A stretch of 64,000 bases of DNA from Plastoroseomonas hellenica (GCF_018129085.1 NZ_JAAGBB010000003.1:62001-126000); one strand, 5' to 3'; shown: positions 1-9,773, counted from the first letter of the stretch. Program-made: numbers and translations. Notes: a model not told the origin generated them from the sequence alone.

Positions 1-372
1 CAGATCGCACCTGCGTCAGGCGAGCCGCTTCCGCTCGATGCGGCGGGCGAGGCGCGGCGCGCGGCCGCCGTCGAAGCGCAACTCGGCGCCGTCGCGCCGG
101 ATCTCGCGCGGTACACGAACGGCGTCCTGTTCGGCGACCTGTGGCGGCGCACGGACCTCACGCCGCGGGACCGCAGCCTGGTCACGATCGCGGCGCTGAT
201 CGCCGGCGGCCAGGTCGAGCAACTGCCGTTCCATATGAACCGGGGGATGGACAGTGGGCTTGCCCAGGTCGAGCTGACCGAAGTCATCACGCATCTGGCG
301 TTCTACGCCGGCTGGCCCAGGGCGATGTCCGCCATGCCGGTCGCCAGATCGGTGTTCGAAACGCGCAACTGA
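1..372 (+). CDS. Carboxymuconolactone decarboxylase family protein (C-terminal part, cut by window edge)
   Basis: The frame is open from base 1 to a TGA at 370-372, giving the last 123 residues of a protein whose start lies outside the window. The segment reads like the all-helical AhpD/CMD fold: a helix with [19 protein letters not shown], then a tract [14 protein letters not shown], then a helix [18 protein letters not shown]. That arrangement is typical of carboxymuconolactone decarboxylase-like proteins. The CxxC redox pair of AhpD enzymes is absent from the visible part, so peroxidase activity is unlikely and the substrate is unknown. A cupin gene follows 41 bases later on the same strand; CMD and cupin proteins are often paired or fused, so the two probably work together. 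Confidence 0.85.
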   Translation, partial: QIAPASGEPLPLDAAGEARRAAAVEAQLGAVAPDLARYTNGVLFGDLWRRTDLTPRDRSLVTIAALIAGGQVEQLPFHMNRGMDSGLAQVELTEVITHLAFYAGWPRAMSAMPVARSVFETRN

Positions 373-413
373 GGTGGGGCCTCGGTGGTTCCAGCCCGCA
401 AAGGAGAGCGACG

Positions 414-809
414 ATGGAGATCCTGCATCCCGGCTCGCAGCCCTCCGGTACCGGGCCGGCCGCGTATTTCACCGGCACCGTGCGGATCGATTCCCGGTTC
501 CAGCGGGACGCGCCCGCGCGCATCGGCGGCGCGATCGTGAGCTTCGAGCCCGGCGCCCGCACCGCGTGGCACACGCATCCCCTGGGACAGACGCTGATCG
601 TCACCGCCGGCTTCGGCTGGGCGCAGCGCGAGGGCAGCGAGGTCCAGGAGATCCGCCCCGGCGACATCGTCTGGTTCGCGCCTGGCGAGAAGCATTGGCA
701 TGGCGCAACCGCGACCAGCGCCATGACCCATGTCGCCATCGCGGAGGCCCTCGACGGCAAGAGTGTCGACTGGATGGAGCAGGTGTCCGACGCGCAGTAC
801 GGACGCTGA
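414..809 (+). CDS. Single-domain cupin protein
   Basis: A 131-residue protein that is one cupin barrel. Cupin motif 1 is visible as the run [11 protein letters not shown] (His53, His55, Gln59) and motif 2 as [17 protein letters not shown] (His94, His96), so a metal site is plausible. The start at 414 was chosen because a strong ribosome-binding site (AAAGGAGAG) lies just upstream; a longer in-frame extension back to 141 would overlap the preceding gene and is a shadow. Small cupins of this kind accompany carboxymuconolactone decarboxylase-like proteins, matching the upstream neighbour. The reaction cannot be read from sequence; a lyase, isomerase or dioxygenase role on a small ring or hydroxynitrile compound is possible. 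Confidence 0.85.
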   Translation: MEILHPGSQPSGTGPAAYFTGTVRIDSRFQRDAPARIGGAIVSFEPGARTAWHTHPLGQTLIVTAGFGWAQREGSEVQEIRPGDIVWFAPGEKHWHGATATSAMTHVAIAEALDGKSVDWMEQVSDAQYGR

Positions 810-993
810 TCTTCCATCCGTGCGTTCTCTCGCGCCGCATTGATGAGCGGCGGCCATAACCGCATGCCGTCCCCGGCGTCTCATTGCTGGGCGGGTCGAC
901 CTCAACTCCCTCCTGAAGGCGACCGTTGCGCGCCAACGCGCGCCCAGGGATCCGCCAATCGCGGCGTCGGCAGACAAGAAGGATCGGAAAGAC

Positions 994-1626
994 ATGCCAA
1001 ATCCGGGCGACCTCGAGATGTCACGGCGTGGCCTGTTGATCGCTGGCGCCGCCTCCACGGCGTCAGGGGTGCCGCCCTCGGCCAAGGCCCAGTCCGCCGT
1101 TGCAGGAGCCCCCGCCATGCCGAAGCTGACCCTCACCGTGAACGGCGCGTCCCACGAACTCGCGCTCGATACGCGAACCACCTTGCTCGATGCGCTGCGC
1201 GAGCACCTGCATCTCACCGGCACCAAGAAGGGCTGCGATCACGGCCAGTGCGGCGCCTGCACGGTGATCGTCGACGGGCGCCGGATCAATGCCTGCCTGA
1301 CCTTGGCGGTCATGCATGAAGGCGCCAGCGTCACCACGATCGAGGGTCTCGGCAGGCCCGAGGCCCCACATCCGATGCAGGCCGCCTTCGTGAAGCATGA
1401 CGGCTACCAGTGCGGCTACTGCACGCCCGGGCAGGTCTGCTCGGCCGTGGCCGTGCTCGACGAGATCAAGGCCGGCATCCCGAGCCATGCGAGCGCCGAC
1501 CTTGCCGCATCGCCACAGGTAACGGCGGCGGAGCTGCGCGAGCGGATGAGCGGCAACATCTGCCGCTGCGGCGCCTATTCCAACATCGTCGATGCGATCA
1601 CCGAGGTCGCCGGGAGGCAGGCATGA
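994..1626 (+). CDS. paoA: Aldehyde oxidoreductase, [2Fe-2S] subunit (PaoA/YagT type), Tat-exported
   Basis: A 210-residue iron-sulfur subunit of a xanthine-oxidase-family molybdoenzyme. The N-terminus has a twin-arginine signal ([10 protein letters not shown] at 9-18, Ala-rich stretch after), so the complex should be exported folded to the periplasm. The plant-type cluster is held by Cys81, 86, 89 and 101 ([12 protein letters not shown]) and the second cluster by Cys140, 143, 190 and 192 (CGYCTPGQ and GNICRCGAY). Its 3' end overlaps the FAD subunit start by ATGA at 1623-1626, so the subunits are translationally coupled. In Escherichia coli PaoABC oxidises aromatic aldehydes to acids in the periplasm; the same role is inferred here. 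A start at codon 9 (1018) is possible but the upstream AAGGATCGGAAAG favours 994. Confidence 0.9.
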   Translation: MPNPGDLEMSRRGLLIAGAASTASGVPPSAKAQSAVAGAPAMPKLTLTVNGASHELALDTRTTLLDALREHLHLTGTKKGCDHGQCGACTVIVDGRRINACLTLAVMHEGASVTTIEGLGRPEAPHPMQAAFVKHDGYQCGYCTPGQVCSAVAVLDEIKAGIPSHASADLAASPQVTAAELRERMSGNICRCGAYSNIVDAITEVAGRQA

Positions 1627-2576
1627 GGCCCTTCACCTATGAGCGCGCCCGCTCCCCCGCCGAGGCCGTGGCGGCGGCCACGCGCACCCCGGGCGCCAGG
1701 TTCATCGCCGGTGGCACCAACCTGCTCGACCTGATGAAGCTCGAGATCGAGGCGCCGGCGCATCTGATCGACGTGAACGGCCTCGCGCTCGACAGCATCG
1801 AGACGACGCCGGAAGGCGGGCTGCGCATCGGCGCCCTGGTGCGCAACACCGATCTCGCCGCCGATGCGCGCGTGCGGCGCGATTACGTCTTGCTGTCGCG
1901 TGCATTGCTCGCCGGCGCCTCGGGGCAGTTGCGCAACCGGGCGACGACCGCGGGCAATCTGCTGCAGCGCACCCGCTGCCCCTATTTCTACGACACCAAC
2001 ATGCCCTGCAACAAACGTCAGCCCGGCAGCGGCTGCGCGGCGATCGGCGGCTTCAGCCGCCAGCACGCGGTGCTGGGCACGAGCGAGGCCTGCATCGCGA
2101 CGCATCCGAGCGACATGGCAGTGGCGATGCGCGCGCTCGATGCCGTGGTCGAGACGGTGCGGGCGGATGGCGCAGCGCGGAGCATTCCGATCGCCGAATT
2201 CCACCGGCTGCCCGGCGACAGCCCGCAGATGGAGACCGTGCTGGCGCCCGGCGAGCTGATCACCGCGGTGACCTTGCCGCGGCCGGTCGGCGGCAGGCAG
2301 ATCTACCGCAAGGTGCGCGACCGTGCCTCCTATGCCTTCGCACTGGTCTCGGTCGGCGCCATCATCCAGCGCGACGGCAGCGGCCGCGTCGCACTCGGCG
2401 GTGTCGCGCACAAGCCGTGGCGCGTCGAGGCGGCCGAGGCCGAGCTGCCGCGCGGCGCGAAAGCCGTCGCGGACCGCCTGCTCGCCGGCGCCCGGCCGAC
2501 GCAGGAGAACGCCTTCAAGCTGCCGCTGGTCGAGCGCACGCTCGGCGCGGTGCTGGCCGAAGCGAGGGGAGGCTGA
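1623..2576 (+). CDS. paoB: Aldehyde oxidoreductase, FAD-binding subunit with extra 4Fe-4S site (PaoB/YagS type)
   Basis: A 317-residue FAD subunit. The FAD-pyrophosphate loop is at residues 27-37 ([11 protein letters not shown]) and a second conserved element ([15 protein letters not shown]) at 101-115. An insertion at about 117-160 carries four cysteines (Cys119, 129, 138, 157; run [12 protein letters not shown]), the hallmark of PaoB-type subunits that hold an additional [4Fe-4S] cluster not found in classical xanthine dehydrogenases. Electrons would pass from the molybdenum subunit through the clusters to FAD. The gene overlaps paoA by four bases and ends four bases before paoC, so this is a tight three-gene operon. 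Confidence 0.9.
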   Translation: MRPFTYERARSPAEAVAAATRTPGARFIAGGTNLLDLMKLEIEAPAHLIDVNGLALDSIETTPEGGLRIGALVRNTDLAADARVRRDYVLLSRALLAGASGQLRNRATTAGNLLQRTRCPYFYDTNMPCNKRQPGSGCAAIGGFSRQHAVLGTSEACIATHPSDMAVAMRALDAVVETVRADGAARSIPIAEFHRLPGDSPQMETVLAPGELITAVTLPRPVGGRQIYRKVRDRASYAFALVSVGAIIQRDGSGRVALGGVAHKPWRVEAAEAELPRGAKAVADRLLAGARPTQENAFKLPLVERTLGAVLAEARGG

Positions 2577-2580
2577 CGCC

Positions 2581-4785
2581 ATGAGGTTCGACACCCCCGC
2601 CACCACCAACCCGATCGACCAACTCAAGATCATCGGCAAGCCCACCGACCGGATCGACGGTCCTCTCAAGACCACGGGCGCCGCGCCCTATGCTTATGAG
2701 CGGCATGACGTCGTGCCGAACCAGGCCTATGGCCATGTGGTCGGCGCGGCCATCGCCAAGGGCCGGATCACGTCTATGGACCTGGCGGCTGCCCGACGCG
2801 CGCCCGGCGTGCTCGCCATCGTCACAGCGGAGAATGCCGGCAGGCTCGCGAAGGGCAACCTCAACACCGCGACGCTGCTCGGCGGTCCGGAGATCGAGCA
2901 TTACCACCAGGCGATCGCGGTCGTCGTCGCGGAGAGCTTCGAGCAGGCGCGCGCCGCCGCGCAACTGATCCGCGTCGACTATGTCCGGGCCGCGGGGCGC
3001 TTCGATCTCGCGGCGGTGAAGGATTCAGGCCGGCCCGCGCCTTTGTTCAGCGGCCCCGCCGACACCGCCGTTGGCGACTTCGCCGACGCCTTCGCCGCGG
3101 CACCGGTCCAGTTGGACGCCACCTACACCACGCCCGATCAGGCGCATGCGATGATGGAGCCGCATGCCTCGATCGCCGCCTGGGACGGGGACCGGCTCAC
3201 GCTCTGGACCTCGAACCAGATGATCGATTGGACCACGGGCGAGCTGGCGAAGACCCTTGGCATCGCCAAGGAGAAGGTCCGGCTGATTTCGCCCTTCATC
3301 GGCGGTGGCTTCGGCGGCAAACTGTTTCTGCGCGCCGATGCGCTGCTCGCAGCACTCGGCGCGCGCGCGGCCGGACGGCCGGTGAAGGTGGCACTGCCGC
3401 GGCCCCTGATGTTCAACAACACGACGCACCGTCCCGCGACCATCCAGCGCCTCCGCATCGGTGCGACCAGGGAGGGCAGGATCACCGCTATCGGCCATGA
3501 GAGCTGGTCCGGCGACCTGCCCGGCGGCAAGCCCGAAGCCGCCGTCCAGCAGACGCGCCTGCTCTATGCCGGTGCGAACCGCCTGACGACGACGCGGCTC
3601 GCGGAGCTCGATCTCGCCGAAGGCAATGCCATGCGCGCGCCGGGCGAGGCGCCGGGCCTGATGGCGCTGGAGATCGCGATCGACGAAATGGCGGAGAAGC
3701 TCGGGCTCGACCCGATCGAGTTCCGCATCCTCAATGACACCAAGGTCGATCCCGAGAAACCGGACCGCCCCTTCTCGCAACGCAACCTCACCCAGTGCTT
3801 GCGTCTCGGCGCCGAGCGCTTCGGCTGGAGCCGACGCAGCGCCCGGCCTGGCCAGCACCGGGAGGGGCGCTGGCTGTTGGGGATGGGCGTCGCCGCCGCC
3901 TATCGCGGCGCCCCTGTCGAGACGTCGGGCGCGCGCATCCGGCTCGACGGCAGCGGCATGGTGACGGTCGAGACCGACATGACCGATATCGGCACCGGCA
4001 GCTACACGATCATCGGCCAGACGGCGGCCGAGATGATGGGCGTGCCGCTCGACAAGGTGGTGGTGCGCCTGGGCGATTCGAGCTTTCCGGTTTCGGCTGG
4101 TTCCGGCGGGCAATGGGGCGCCAACAGCGCGACCGCCGGGGTCTATGCCGCCTGCGTCAAGCTGCGGGAGGCGGTGGCGCAGAAGCTCGGCTTCAATGCC
4201 GCGGAGGTGGTGTTCGCGGATGGCGAGGTCCGCTCGGGCAACCGCCGCGTGCCGCTCGCCGAGGCCGCGGGCGAAAGCGGCCTCCTCGCCGAGGACAGGA
4301 TGGAATATGGCGATCTCGACAAGCGGTATCAGCAGGGGACCTTCGCCGCGCAATTCATCGAAGCCGGCGTCGATGCTGCGACCGGCGAGATCCGCGTGCG
4401 CCGCATGCTCTCGGTCTGCGACGCGGGACGCATCCTGAACCCCAAGACGGCGCGCAGCCAGGTGATCGGCGGGATGACCATGGGCGTCGGCGCGGCGCTA
4501 ATGGAGGAGCTCGTGGTCGACAAGCGCCTCGGCTTCTTCGTCAACCATGATCTCGCCGGCTACGAGGTGCCGGTCCATGCCGATATCCCGCACCAGGAGG
4601 TGATCTTCCTCGACGAGGCCGATCCGACCACTTCGCCGATGAAGGCCAAGGGCGTCGCCGAGCTCGGCATCTGCGGCATCGGCGCGGCGGTCGCCAATGC
4701 GATCCACAACGCCACCGGCCTGCGCGTGCGCGATTATCCGATCACGCTCGACAAGCTGCTGGACCGACTGCCGGCGGTGGGGTGA
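2581..4785 (+). CDS. paoC: Aldehyde oxidoreductase, molybdenum cofactor-binding large subunit (PaoC/YagR type)
   Basis: A 734-residue catalytic subunit, matching the usual ~732 residues of PaoC. It contains the molybdopterin-binding family landmarks FIGGGFGGK (around 240), MRAPGEAPG (around 350) and the C-terminal GVAELGICGIGAAVANA, in which Glu694 aligns with the catalytic glutamate of the family. There is no signal peptide of its own, as expected if the complex is carried across by the Tat signal on PaoA. No chaperone gene of the PaoD/XdhC kind follows; the next gene is convergent, six bases away. That gene may lie elsewhere in the genome. Confidence 0.92.
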   Translation: MRFDTPATTNPIDQLKIIGKPTDRIDGPLKTTGAAPYAYERHDVVPNQAYGHVVGAAIAKGRITSMDLAAARRAPGVLAIVTAENAGRLAKGNLNTATLLGGPEIEHYHQAIAVVVAESFEQARAAAQLIRVDYVRAAGRFDLAAVKDSGRPAPLFSGPADTAVGDFADAFAAAPVQLDATYTTPDQAHAMMEPHASIAAWDGDRLTLWTSNQMIDWTTGELAKTLGIAKEKVRLISPFIGGGFGGKLFLRADALLAALGARAAGRPVKVALPRPLMFNNTTHRPATIQRLRIGATREGRITAIGHESWSGDLPGGKPEAAVQQTRLLYAGANRLTTTRLAELDLAEGNAMRAPGEAPGLMALEIAIDEMAEKLGLDPIEFRILNDTKVDPEKPDRPFSQRNLTQCLRLGAERFGWSRRSARPGQHREGRWLLGMGVAAAYRGAPVETSGARIRLDGSGMVTVETDMTDIGTGSYTIIGQTAAEMMGVPLDKVVVRLGDSSFPVSAGSGGQWGANSATAGVYAACVKLREAVAQKLGFNAAEVVFADGEVRSGNRRVPLAEAAGESGLLAEDRMEYGDLDKRYQQGTFAAQFIEAGVDAATGEIRVRRMLSVCDAGRILNPKTARSQVIGGMTMGVGAALMEELVVDKRLGFFVNHDLAGYEVPVHADIPHQEVIFLDEADPTTSPMKAKGVAELGICGIGAAVANAIHNATGLRVRDYPITLDKLLDRLPAVG

Positions 4786-4791
4786 TCGCGG

Positions 4792-6039
4792 CTACTCCGC
4801 CCGGCGCGGCGCCAGCGCCGCGATCGCTTCCTCGGCGGCCCGGATGCCGCTCTGATAGGCGCCATGCGCGGTGGAGAAGTCGTCGCGGTGCGTCGCTTCG
4901 CCGGCGAAGAACAGCCGATCCTCGAAGGGGCGCGCGAGATCGCCCCTTGCCGCCGCGCGCCCCGGCAGCGCGTGGCTGTAGGCGCCGCCCACATGGTCCA
5001 TCCTGCTCCAGTGCGAGGCCACCAGCGGGCGAAGGCAGCGCCGCACCTCCGATCCGAACAACGCCGCGAGCTGATCGATCGCGCGGGCGAAGCCGGCGGC
5101 CGGGCCTTCTTCCTCCAGCATCCGGGCACCCTCCCCGCCGATGAAGCACTCGATGACCGGGCGCCCGAGCGGGCGGATATAATGGGCGCCGGTCCTGGCG
5201 TCGCGGGGATCGCCGAGCACCTGTGTCTCGGGCGCGAAGGGGCTGTCGCCGAGGATCTCGAGGAAGAGCTTCTCGTCGTGCCCGAGCGGCAGGCAGGAAG
5301 CGGCGTGGCGCCATGCATCGAGCGCGGCCGGCAGCCTGATGGCGCCGCCGGCGAGCACGGCCGTCGAGACGGTCAGGATCGCGCCGCGCGCGGCGATGGT
5401 GCCGGCGGGCGTCGCGATGCTGACGCCGGCCCGATCGAGCGCGATGGCCTCGACTGGCGTGGCGAGCCGCAGCGGTACCTTCGGTGGCAGGCTCGCGGCA
5501 ATGAGCCGGCCATACCCGGCCGTGACGCGCCAATTGCATTCGGTCGAGGCGGCATCATAGGCGAGGTAGTCGGCGGCCGAGATGCGTTCGAGCCCGGCGC
5601 CGCTGATGAAGCCGCTCATGGCCTGCAGATAGGCATTCCATTCGCCGCCTGCTTCCAGCGCGTCGGCCGCGACGTCGCTGGCTGGCGGTGCCATCGCCAG
5701 CCGCTCGCTCCATGCGGCGAAGGCGCCAGCGGCCGCAACCTGTTCCGCGCGCGAGAAGCCGAGATCGCGATACTGCTGGCGCCAGGCCGGGGGCCGGCGA
5801 TCAATCGCGAAGCCCGAGGCTTCGGCGATGCCCGTCCAGGGATTGCGGTCGGCGGAATGCAGCCAGCCGCAGCCGAGATCGAGCGGCAGCCCGGCCACAT
5901 CGCAGGTCCACGCGCGGCCACCGACCCGCTGCCCGGCTTCCAGCAGCAGGGCCGACAGCCCGCTCTCCGCCAGGCGCCGCGCGGCGGCGACGCCCGCCGC
6001 CCCGGCGCCGACGATCACCACATCCGGATCCACGCTCAT
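4792..6039 (-). CDS. Flavin monoamine oxidase family FAD-dependent oxidoreductase
   Basis: A 415-residue flavoprotein with an N-terminal dinucleotide fold (DVVIVGAGAAGVAAARRLA), the conserved glutamate and GG loop after it (LLLEAGQRVGGRAWT) and a C-terminal FAD motif (RLFFAGEATHRDDFSTAHG). This is the amine-oxidase layout, so it likely oxidises an amine or polyamine to an aldehyde, which could feed the neighbouring periplasmic aldehyde oxidase only if the product crosses the membrane. The start at 6039 has GAGG nine bases upstream; an ATG three codons earlier (6048) is the alternative. It is convergent with paoC with six bases between stops. The substrate cannot be deduced. Confidence 0.85.
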   Translation of the reverse strand: MSVDPDVVIVGAGAAGVAAARRLAESGLSALLLEAGQRVGGRAWTCDVAGLPLDLGCGWLHSADRNPWTGIAEASGFAIDRRPPAWRQQYRDLGFSRAEQVAAAGAFAAWSERLAMAPPASDVAADALEAGGEWNAYLQAMSGFISGAGLERISAADYLAYDAASTECNWRVTAGYGRLIAASLPPKVPLRLATPVEAIALDRAGVSIATPAGTIAARGAILTVSTAVLAGGAIRLPAALDAWRHAASCLPLGHDEKLFLEILGDSPFAPETQVLGDPRDARTGAHYIRPLGRPVIECFIGGEGARMLEEEGPAAGFARAIDQLAALFGSEVRRCLRPLVASHWSRMDHVGGAYSHALPGRAAARGDLARPFEDRLFFAGEATHRDDFSTAHGAYQSGIRAAEEAIAALAPRRAE

Positions 6040-6205
6040 GCTTCTCATCCTCGATCCCAGCCCCAGTATGCCGGACCTGAAAGGTCGTCGCCCGCGACCC
6101 GTCGCCAGGCTGGGCGACTTCGTGGTGGAACGATAAGGTCATCGGAACGGCGCCGATGCGAATGGCCGGCGGAGACCCCGCCCCGCCGTGAGGGTTTGTC
6201 CGCTC

Positions 6206-7747
6206 ATGCTCCTGTTCGAGACGATCCTGGGATTGCTGCTGAGCGCGACGGTCCTGTCGATGCTCGCCAGGCGCTTGCGCATCCCTTACCCCACGCTTCT
6301 GGCGCTGGGCGGTGCCCTGATCGCGTTCCTGCCTGGCCTGCCCCGGCTCGATCTGCCGCCAGAGCTCATCCTCGCCCTCTTCGTGGCGCCGGTGCTGCTG
6401 GATGCGGCCTATGATGCCTCCCTGCGTGACCTTCGGCGCAACTGGCGCCCCATCCTGTCGCTCGTCCTGGTCGCGGTCGGGCTGACGACGGTGGCCGTCG
6501 CCTGCGCCGCCCGACTGCTCCTTCCCGACATGCCATGGGCCGCCGCGATCGCGCTCGGCGCGCTGCTGGCGCCGCCGGATGCGGTCGCCGCGCTGGCGAT
6601 CATGCGCCACGTCACTCCGCCACACCGCATCCGCATGGTGCTGGAGGGAGAAAGCCTGCTGAACGATGCCTCTGCGCTGCTCATCTACAAGCTCGCCGTC
6701 GGCGCCGTCGTCGCGGGTGGCTTCAGCGCGGCGAGCGCGCTGCCAACCTTCGTCGTCGTGGTGTTCGGCAGCATCCTGGCCGGATGGGCTCTGGCCTGGC
6801 CGGTGGCACGGCTGAACGAGCGCATCAGCGACGTGCCCAGCGCGGTCATTCTCCAGTTCGTGGGCACATTTGGCGTGTGGCTCCTCGCGGAGCGTCTCGG
6901 CCTCTCCGGCGTGGTCACCATCGTCGTCTTCGGTCTCACATTGGCGCAGCGCCCGGCTTTGGCAGTGCCGGCCCGGGTCAGGATCCCTTCCTTCGCGATC
7001 TGGGAATCCGCGACCTTTGTGCTGAACGTCCTGGCCTTCACCCTGATCGGTCTTCAGATCGGACCGATCCTCGAAACGCTGGAGGGGGCGCAGCGGCTGG
7101 AATTCTGCCTGGCGGCGCTGGTGATCCTCGCGGTCGTCATCCTCGTCCGCCTCGTCTGGGTGATGAGCTATGGCTTTTGGCGCTGGCGCCGCGTGCCGGG
7201 CGGCGATCATTCGGCACCGACCGCGGCGATGACGGCGAAGACCGGGCTTGTCGTGGGATGGTCGGGGATGCGTGGCATCGTTTCCCTCGCCGCCGCGATG
7301 GCGCTGCCGGCGGAGTTTCCCCAGCGCGACTTCATCCAGCTCACCGCCTTCGTCGTCGTGCTGGGAACCCTGCTGTTGCAGGGGTTGACGCTGCGCCCGC
7401 TCCTCGCCCTCCTCCGATTGCCCAAGGACGACACCGTCGAAGCGGAAATCGGGCTGGCGCGCGGGGTCGCGCTCAAGGCGGCCATGGCGGCGTTGGAGGG
7501 CGACGACACGGACGCCGCGCAGCGCCTGCGGATGGAATATCAGGAGGCCTTGAGCAAGGCCAGGAGCGGACACGACCCGCGCAACTCGATGGACAACAAG
7601 CTGCGGCGGCAGAGCGTGCCGGCCTCCCGCCATGCGATCGCCGATCTTCGGCGCAGCGGCAAGATTGGCGATGCCGCCTACCGCGCGGTCGAGGAAGAGC
7701 TCGATTGGCTGGATCTGAGCTCGCGCGCGCGGGAGGTTCCCGGCTGA
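6206..7747 (+). CDS. Na+/H+ antiporter, CPA1/NhaP type
   Basis: A 513-residue membrane protein with about twelve hydrophobic segments over residues 1-410 and a hydrophilic, helical C-terminal tail of about 100 residues. CPA1 signatures are seen: the run GALLAPPDAVAALAI carrying the ion-binding aspartate, and EGESLLNDASALLIYK just after it. It should exchange sodium (or potassium) for protons across the inner membrane. An earlier GTG at 6188 would add six residues; the ATG at 6206 with GAGGG upstream was preferred. It stands alone, with a 140-base gap upstream and a hairpin downstream. Confidence 0.88.
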   Translation: MLLFETILGLLLSATVLSMLARRLRIPYPTLLALGGALIAFLPGLPRLDLPPELILALFVAPVLLDAAYDASLRDLRRNWRPILSLVLVAVGLTTVAVACAARLLLPDMPWAAAIALGALLAPPDAVAALAIMRHVTPPHRIRMVLEGESLLNDASALLIYKLAVGAVVAGGFSAASALPTFVVVVFGSILAGWALAWPVARLNERISDVPSAVILQFVGTFGVWLLAERLGLSGVVTIVVFGLTLAQRPALAVPARVRIPSFAIWESATFVLNVLAFTLIGLQIGPILETLEGAQRLEFCLAALVILAVVILVRLVWVMSYGFWRWRRVPGGDHSAPTAAMTAKTGLVVGWSGMRGIVSLAAAMALPAEFPQRDFIQLTAFVVVLGTLLLQGLTLRPLLALLRLPKDDTVEAEIGLARGVALKAAMAALEGDDTDAAQRLRMEYQEALSKARSGHDPRNSMDNKLRRQSVPASRHAIADLRRSGKIGDAAYRAVEEELDWLDLSSRAREVPG

Positions 7748-7798
7748 AGCTCCCACCGCCGCGTCTTGGTGCCTCGTGGCGTGGCGTTTGCTTGGCAT

Positions 7799-7818
7799 GC
7801 GGCTGGGAAGCCAGCCGC
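7799..7818. terminator. Hairpin after the antiporter gene
   Basis: A perfect 8-bp stem (GCGGCTGG / CCAGCCGC) with a 4-base loop lies between the antiporter stop and the next ATG. There is no T run, so it is either a weak terminator or a structured leader of the binding-protein transcript. Confidence 0.4.
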
Positions 7819-7849
7819 ACGGTGCCACCGCCCAGCAGGGAGCACCGTC

Positions 7850-9442
7850 ATGCAGCGCCGCCAATTCCTTCACGCCGCCGCGGCCAGCCTGGCCGCCGCG
7901 CCATTCGCCGCGCCCCGTATCGCCAGGGCCCAGGACCAGCGCGTGCTGCGTTTCGTGCCCTATGCCGATGTCGCGGTCGTCGATCCGATCTGGACCACCG
8001 CCTATGCGACGCGCACCCATGCGCTCGCGGTCTTCGACACGCTCTATGGCACCGCCGCGGATTTCTCCGTCCATCCGCAGATGGTCGCCGGCCATGCCGT
8101 GGAGGATGACGGCAGGCTCTGGCGGCTGACGCTCCGCGAGGGGCTGCGCTTCCATGACGGCATGCCGGTCCTCGCCCGCGACTGCGTCGCCTCGATCAGG
8201 CGCTGGGCACGGCGCGATACCTTCGGGCAATTGCTCGCTGCCGCGACCGACGAACTCTCGGCGACCGATGACCGCACCATCACCTTCCGCCTGAAGCGCC
8301 CCTTCCCGCTGCTGCCCGACGCGCTCGGCCGCCCGAGCTCCCTGGTGCCTGTGATCATGCCAGAGCGCCTGGCGCTGACCGATCCCTTCACCCAGGTGCC
8401 GGAGGTGATCGGCAGCGGCCCCTTCCGTTTCCTGGCGGAGGAGCGCGTCGCCGGCGCCCGCGTGGTCTATGCCCGGCATCAGGGCTATGTGCCGCGGCCG
8501 GACGGCGTCTCCAGCCAGACCGCCGGCCCGCGCATCGCGCATGTCGACCGCGTCGAGTTCAACGTCATCCCCGATCCCGCGACCGCGGTCGCCGCGCTGC
8601 AATCCGGCGCCGTCGACTGGGTGGAGCAGCCGCTGATCGACCTGCTGCCGCTGCTGCGCCGTTCCCGCGAGATCGCGATCGAGGTGAAGGACACCACCGG
8701 CATGGTCGGCAATCTGCGCTTCAACCACCTGCATCCGCCCTTCGACAAGGCAGCGGTGCGACGTGTGGTGATGCGCGCGGTCAGCCAGGCCGATTGCATG
8801 ACGGCGGTCGCCGGCAACGATGCCTCGCTCTGGCGCGAGCGCGTCGGGATCTTCGCGCCGGGCACGCCGATGGCGAGCGATGCGGGGTTGCCGCCGGCGG
8901 GCGCGCGGCCAGACCTCGCTGCGCTCCGGCGCGAACTGGACGCCGCCGGCTATGGCGGGGAGCGCATCGTCATGCTGGCCGGCGCCGACGTGCCGCGCAT
9001 CAACGCTGTCTGCGAAGTGACGGCGCAGGTCATGCGGCAATTGGGCATGAACATCGACTTCGTCGCGACCGACTGGGGCACGGTCAACAACCGCATCACC
9101 AATCGCCGTTCGGTCGATGAGGGCGGCTGGAGCTGCTACTGCGTCTACACCTCGGGCTCCGACCTGGCGGTGCCGGCGACCTATAACGCGCTGCGGGCCG
9201 GCGGCGCTTCCGCGGGCCCCGGCTGGCCGAACATCCCGGCCCTGGAAGCCCTGCGGGCGCGCTGGCTCGAGGCGCCGACGCTCACGGTGCAGCAGGCGAT
9301 CTGCCGCGACATCCAGCTCCTTTGCGGGGAGGAAGCGCCCTTCGTCGTGCTCGGGCAGTTCACCCAGCCGGTCGCCTATCGGAAGACCCTGACCGGGATG
9401 ATGGACGGGCTGCCGGTGCTGACCAACCTGCGCAAGGGATAG
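7850..9442 (+). CDS. ABC transporter substrate-binding protein, family 5 (peptide/nickel type), orphan
   Basis: A 530-residue periplasmic binding protein. The N-terminus is a twin-arginine signal (MQRRQFLHAAAASLAAAPFA) ending near ARAQ. The mature part follows the SBP family-5 layout: VLRFVPYADVAVVDPIWTT, then LREGLRFHDG and VIGSGPFRF. It starts at 7850, with CAGGGAG just upstream. No permease or ATPase gene is adjacent, so it is an orphan that may serve a transporter encoded elsewhere. A close paralogue lies at 56299-57897 and shares whole blocks such as LREGLRFHDG and FPLLPDAL. Ligand unknown; oligopeptides, nickel and opines are all possible in this family. Confidence 0.88.
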   Translation: MQRRQFLHAAAASLAAAPFAAPRIARAQDQRVLRFVPYADVAVVDPIWTTAYATRTHALAVFDTLYGTAADFSVHPQMVAGHAVEDDGRLWRLTLREGLRFHDGMPVLARDCVASIRRWARRDTFGQLLAAATDELSATDDRTITFRLKRPFPLLPDALGRPSSLVPVIMPERLALTDPFTQVPEVIGSGPFRFLAEERVAGARVVYARHQGYVPRPDGVSSQTAGPRIAHVDRVEFNVIPDPATAVAALQSGAVDWVEQPLIDLLPLLRRSREIAIEVKDTTGMVGNLRFNHLHPPFDKAAVRRVVMRAVSQADCMTAVAGNDASLWRERVGIFAPGTPMASDAGLPPAGARPDLAALRRELDAAGYGGERIVMLAGADVPRINAVCEVTAQVMRQLGMNIDFVATDWGTVNNRITNRRSVDEGGWSCYCVYTSGSDLAVPATYNALRAGGASAGPGWPNIPALEALRARWLEAPTLTVQQAICRDIQLLCGEEAPFVVLGQFTQPVAYRKTLTGMMDGLPVLTNLRKG

Positions 9443-9464
9443 CGGAACCCGGAGCGGATACCGC

Positions 9465-9758
9465 TCAATGCGGCCGCAACTCGCCCCAGGCCGGATCCCA
9501 GACCCCGTAGGGATCGATGATCACGAGCGGCGTCTGCAGCGCCTGCGCCTTCCGGATGCCGTCATTGATCGCGAGCGCCGCCGGGCGGGACGTCAGGCCC
9601 GGGCCGGCCGGCAGCTCGCCGGTGATCGGCAGGCCGCGACGGCCGTCCGGCGGCACCACGACACCGACCAGAATGCCAGCATCGTCCTCGGTGATGTGCA
9701 CGGCGACCTCCACTGGAAGCGCTTCCGCACGGCTGACGAAGACCCCTTGGCCCAACAT
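9465..9758 (-). CDS. Hypothetical small protein (97 aa)
   Basis: I do not recognise this family. The 97-residue protein has a hydrophobic strand pattern near the start (PVEVAVHITEDDAGILVGVV), a glycine/proline-rich middle, and an amphipathic segment leading to LVIIDPYGVWDPAWG at the end. There is no signal peptide or membrane segment. It is supported as a gene by a purine-rich ribosome site directly upstream (GGGAGAAGAGAAGA) and by a sensible amino-acid mix, unlike the arginine/proline-rich shadows on the other strand. It follows the luciferase-like oxidoreductase gene on the same strand after 79 bases that contain a hairpin. Confidence 0.6.
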   Translation of the reverse strand: MLGQGVFVSRAEALPVEVAVHITEDDAGILVGVVVPPDGRRGLPITGELPAGPGLTSRPAALAINDGIRKAQALQTPLVIIDPYGVWDPAWGELRPH

Positions 9759-9773
9759 TCTTCTCTTCTCCCC

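Noticed and set aside
5801-9040. A 1079-codon open frame on the minus strand
   Set aside because: It runs antisense to the antiporter and binding-protein genes, crosses their boundaries and has an Arg/His/Asp-rich composition without any domain. Long antisense frames are expected at this GC content.
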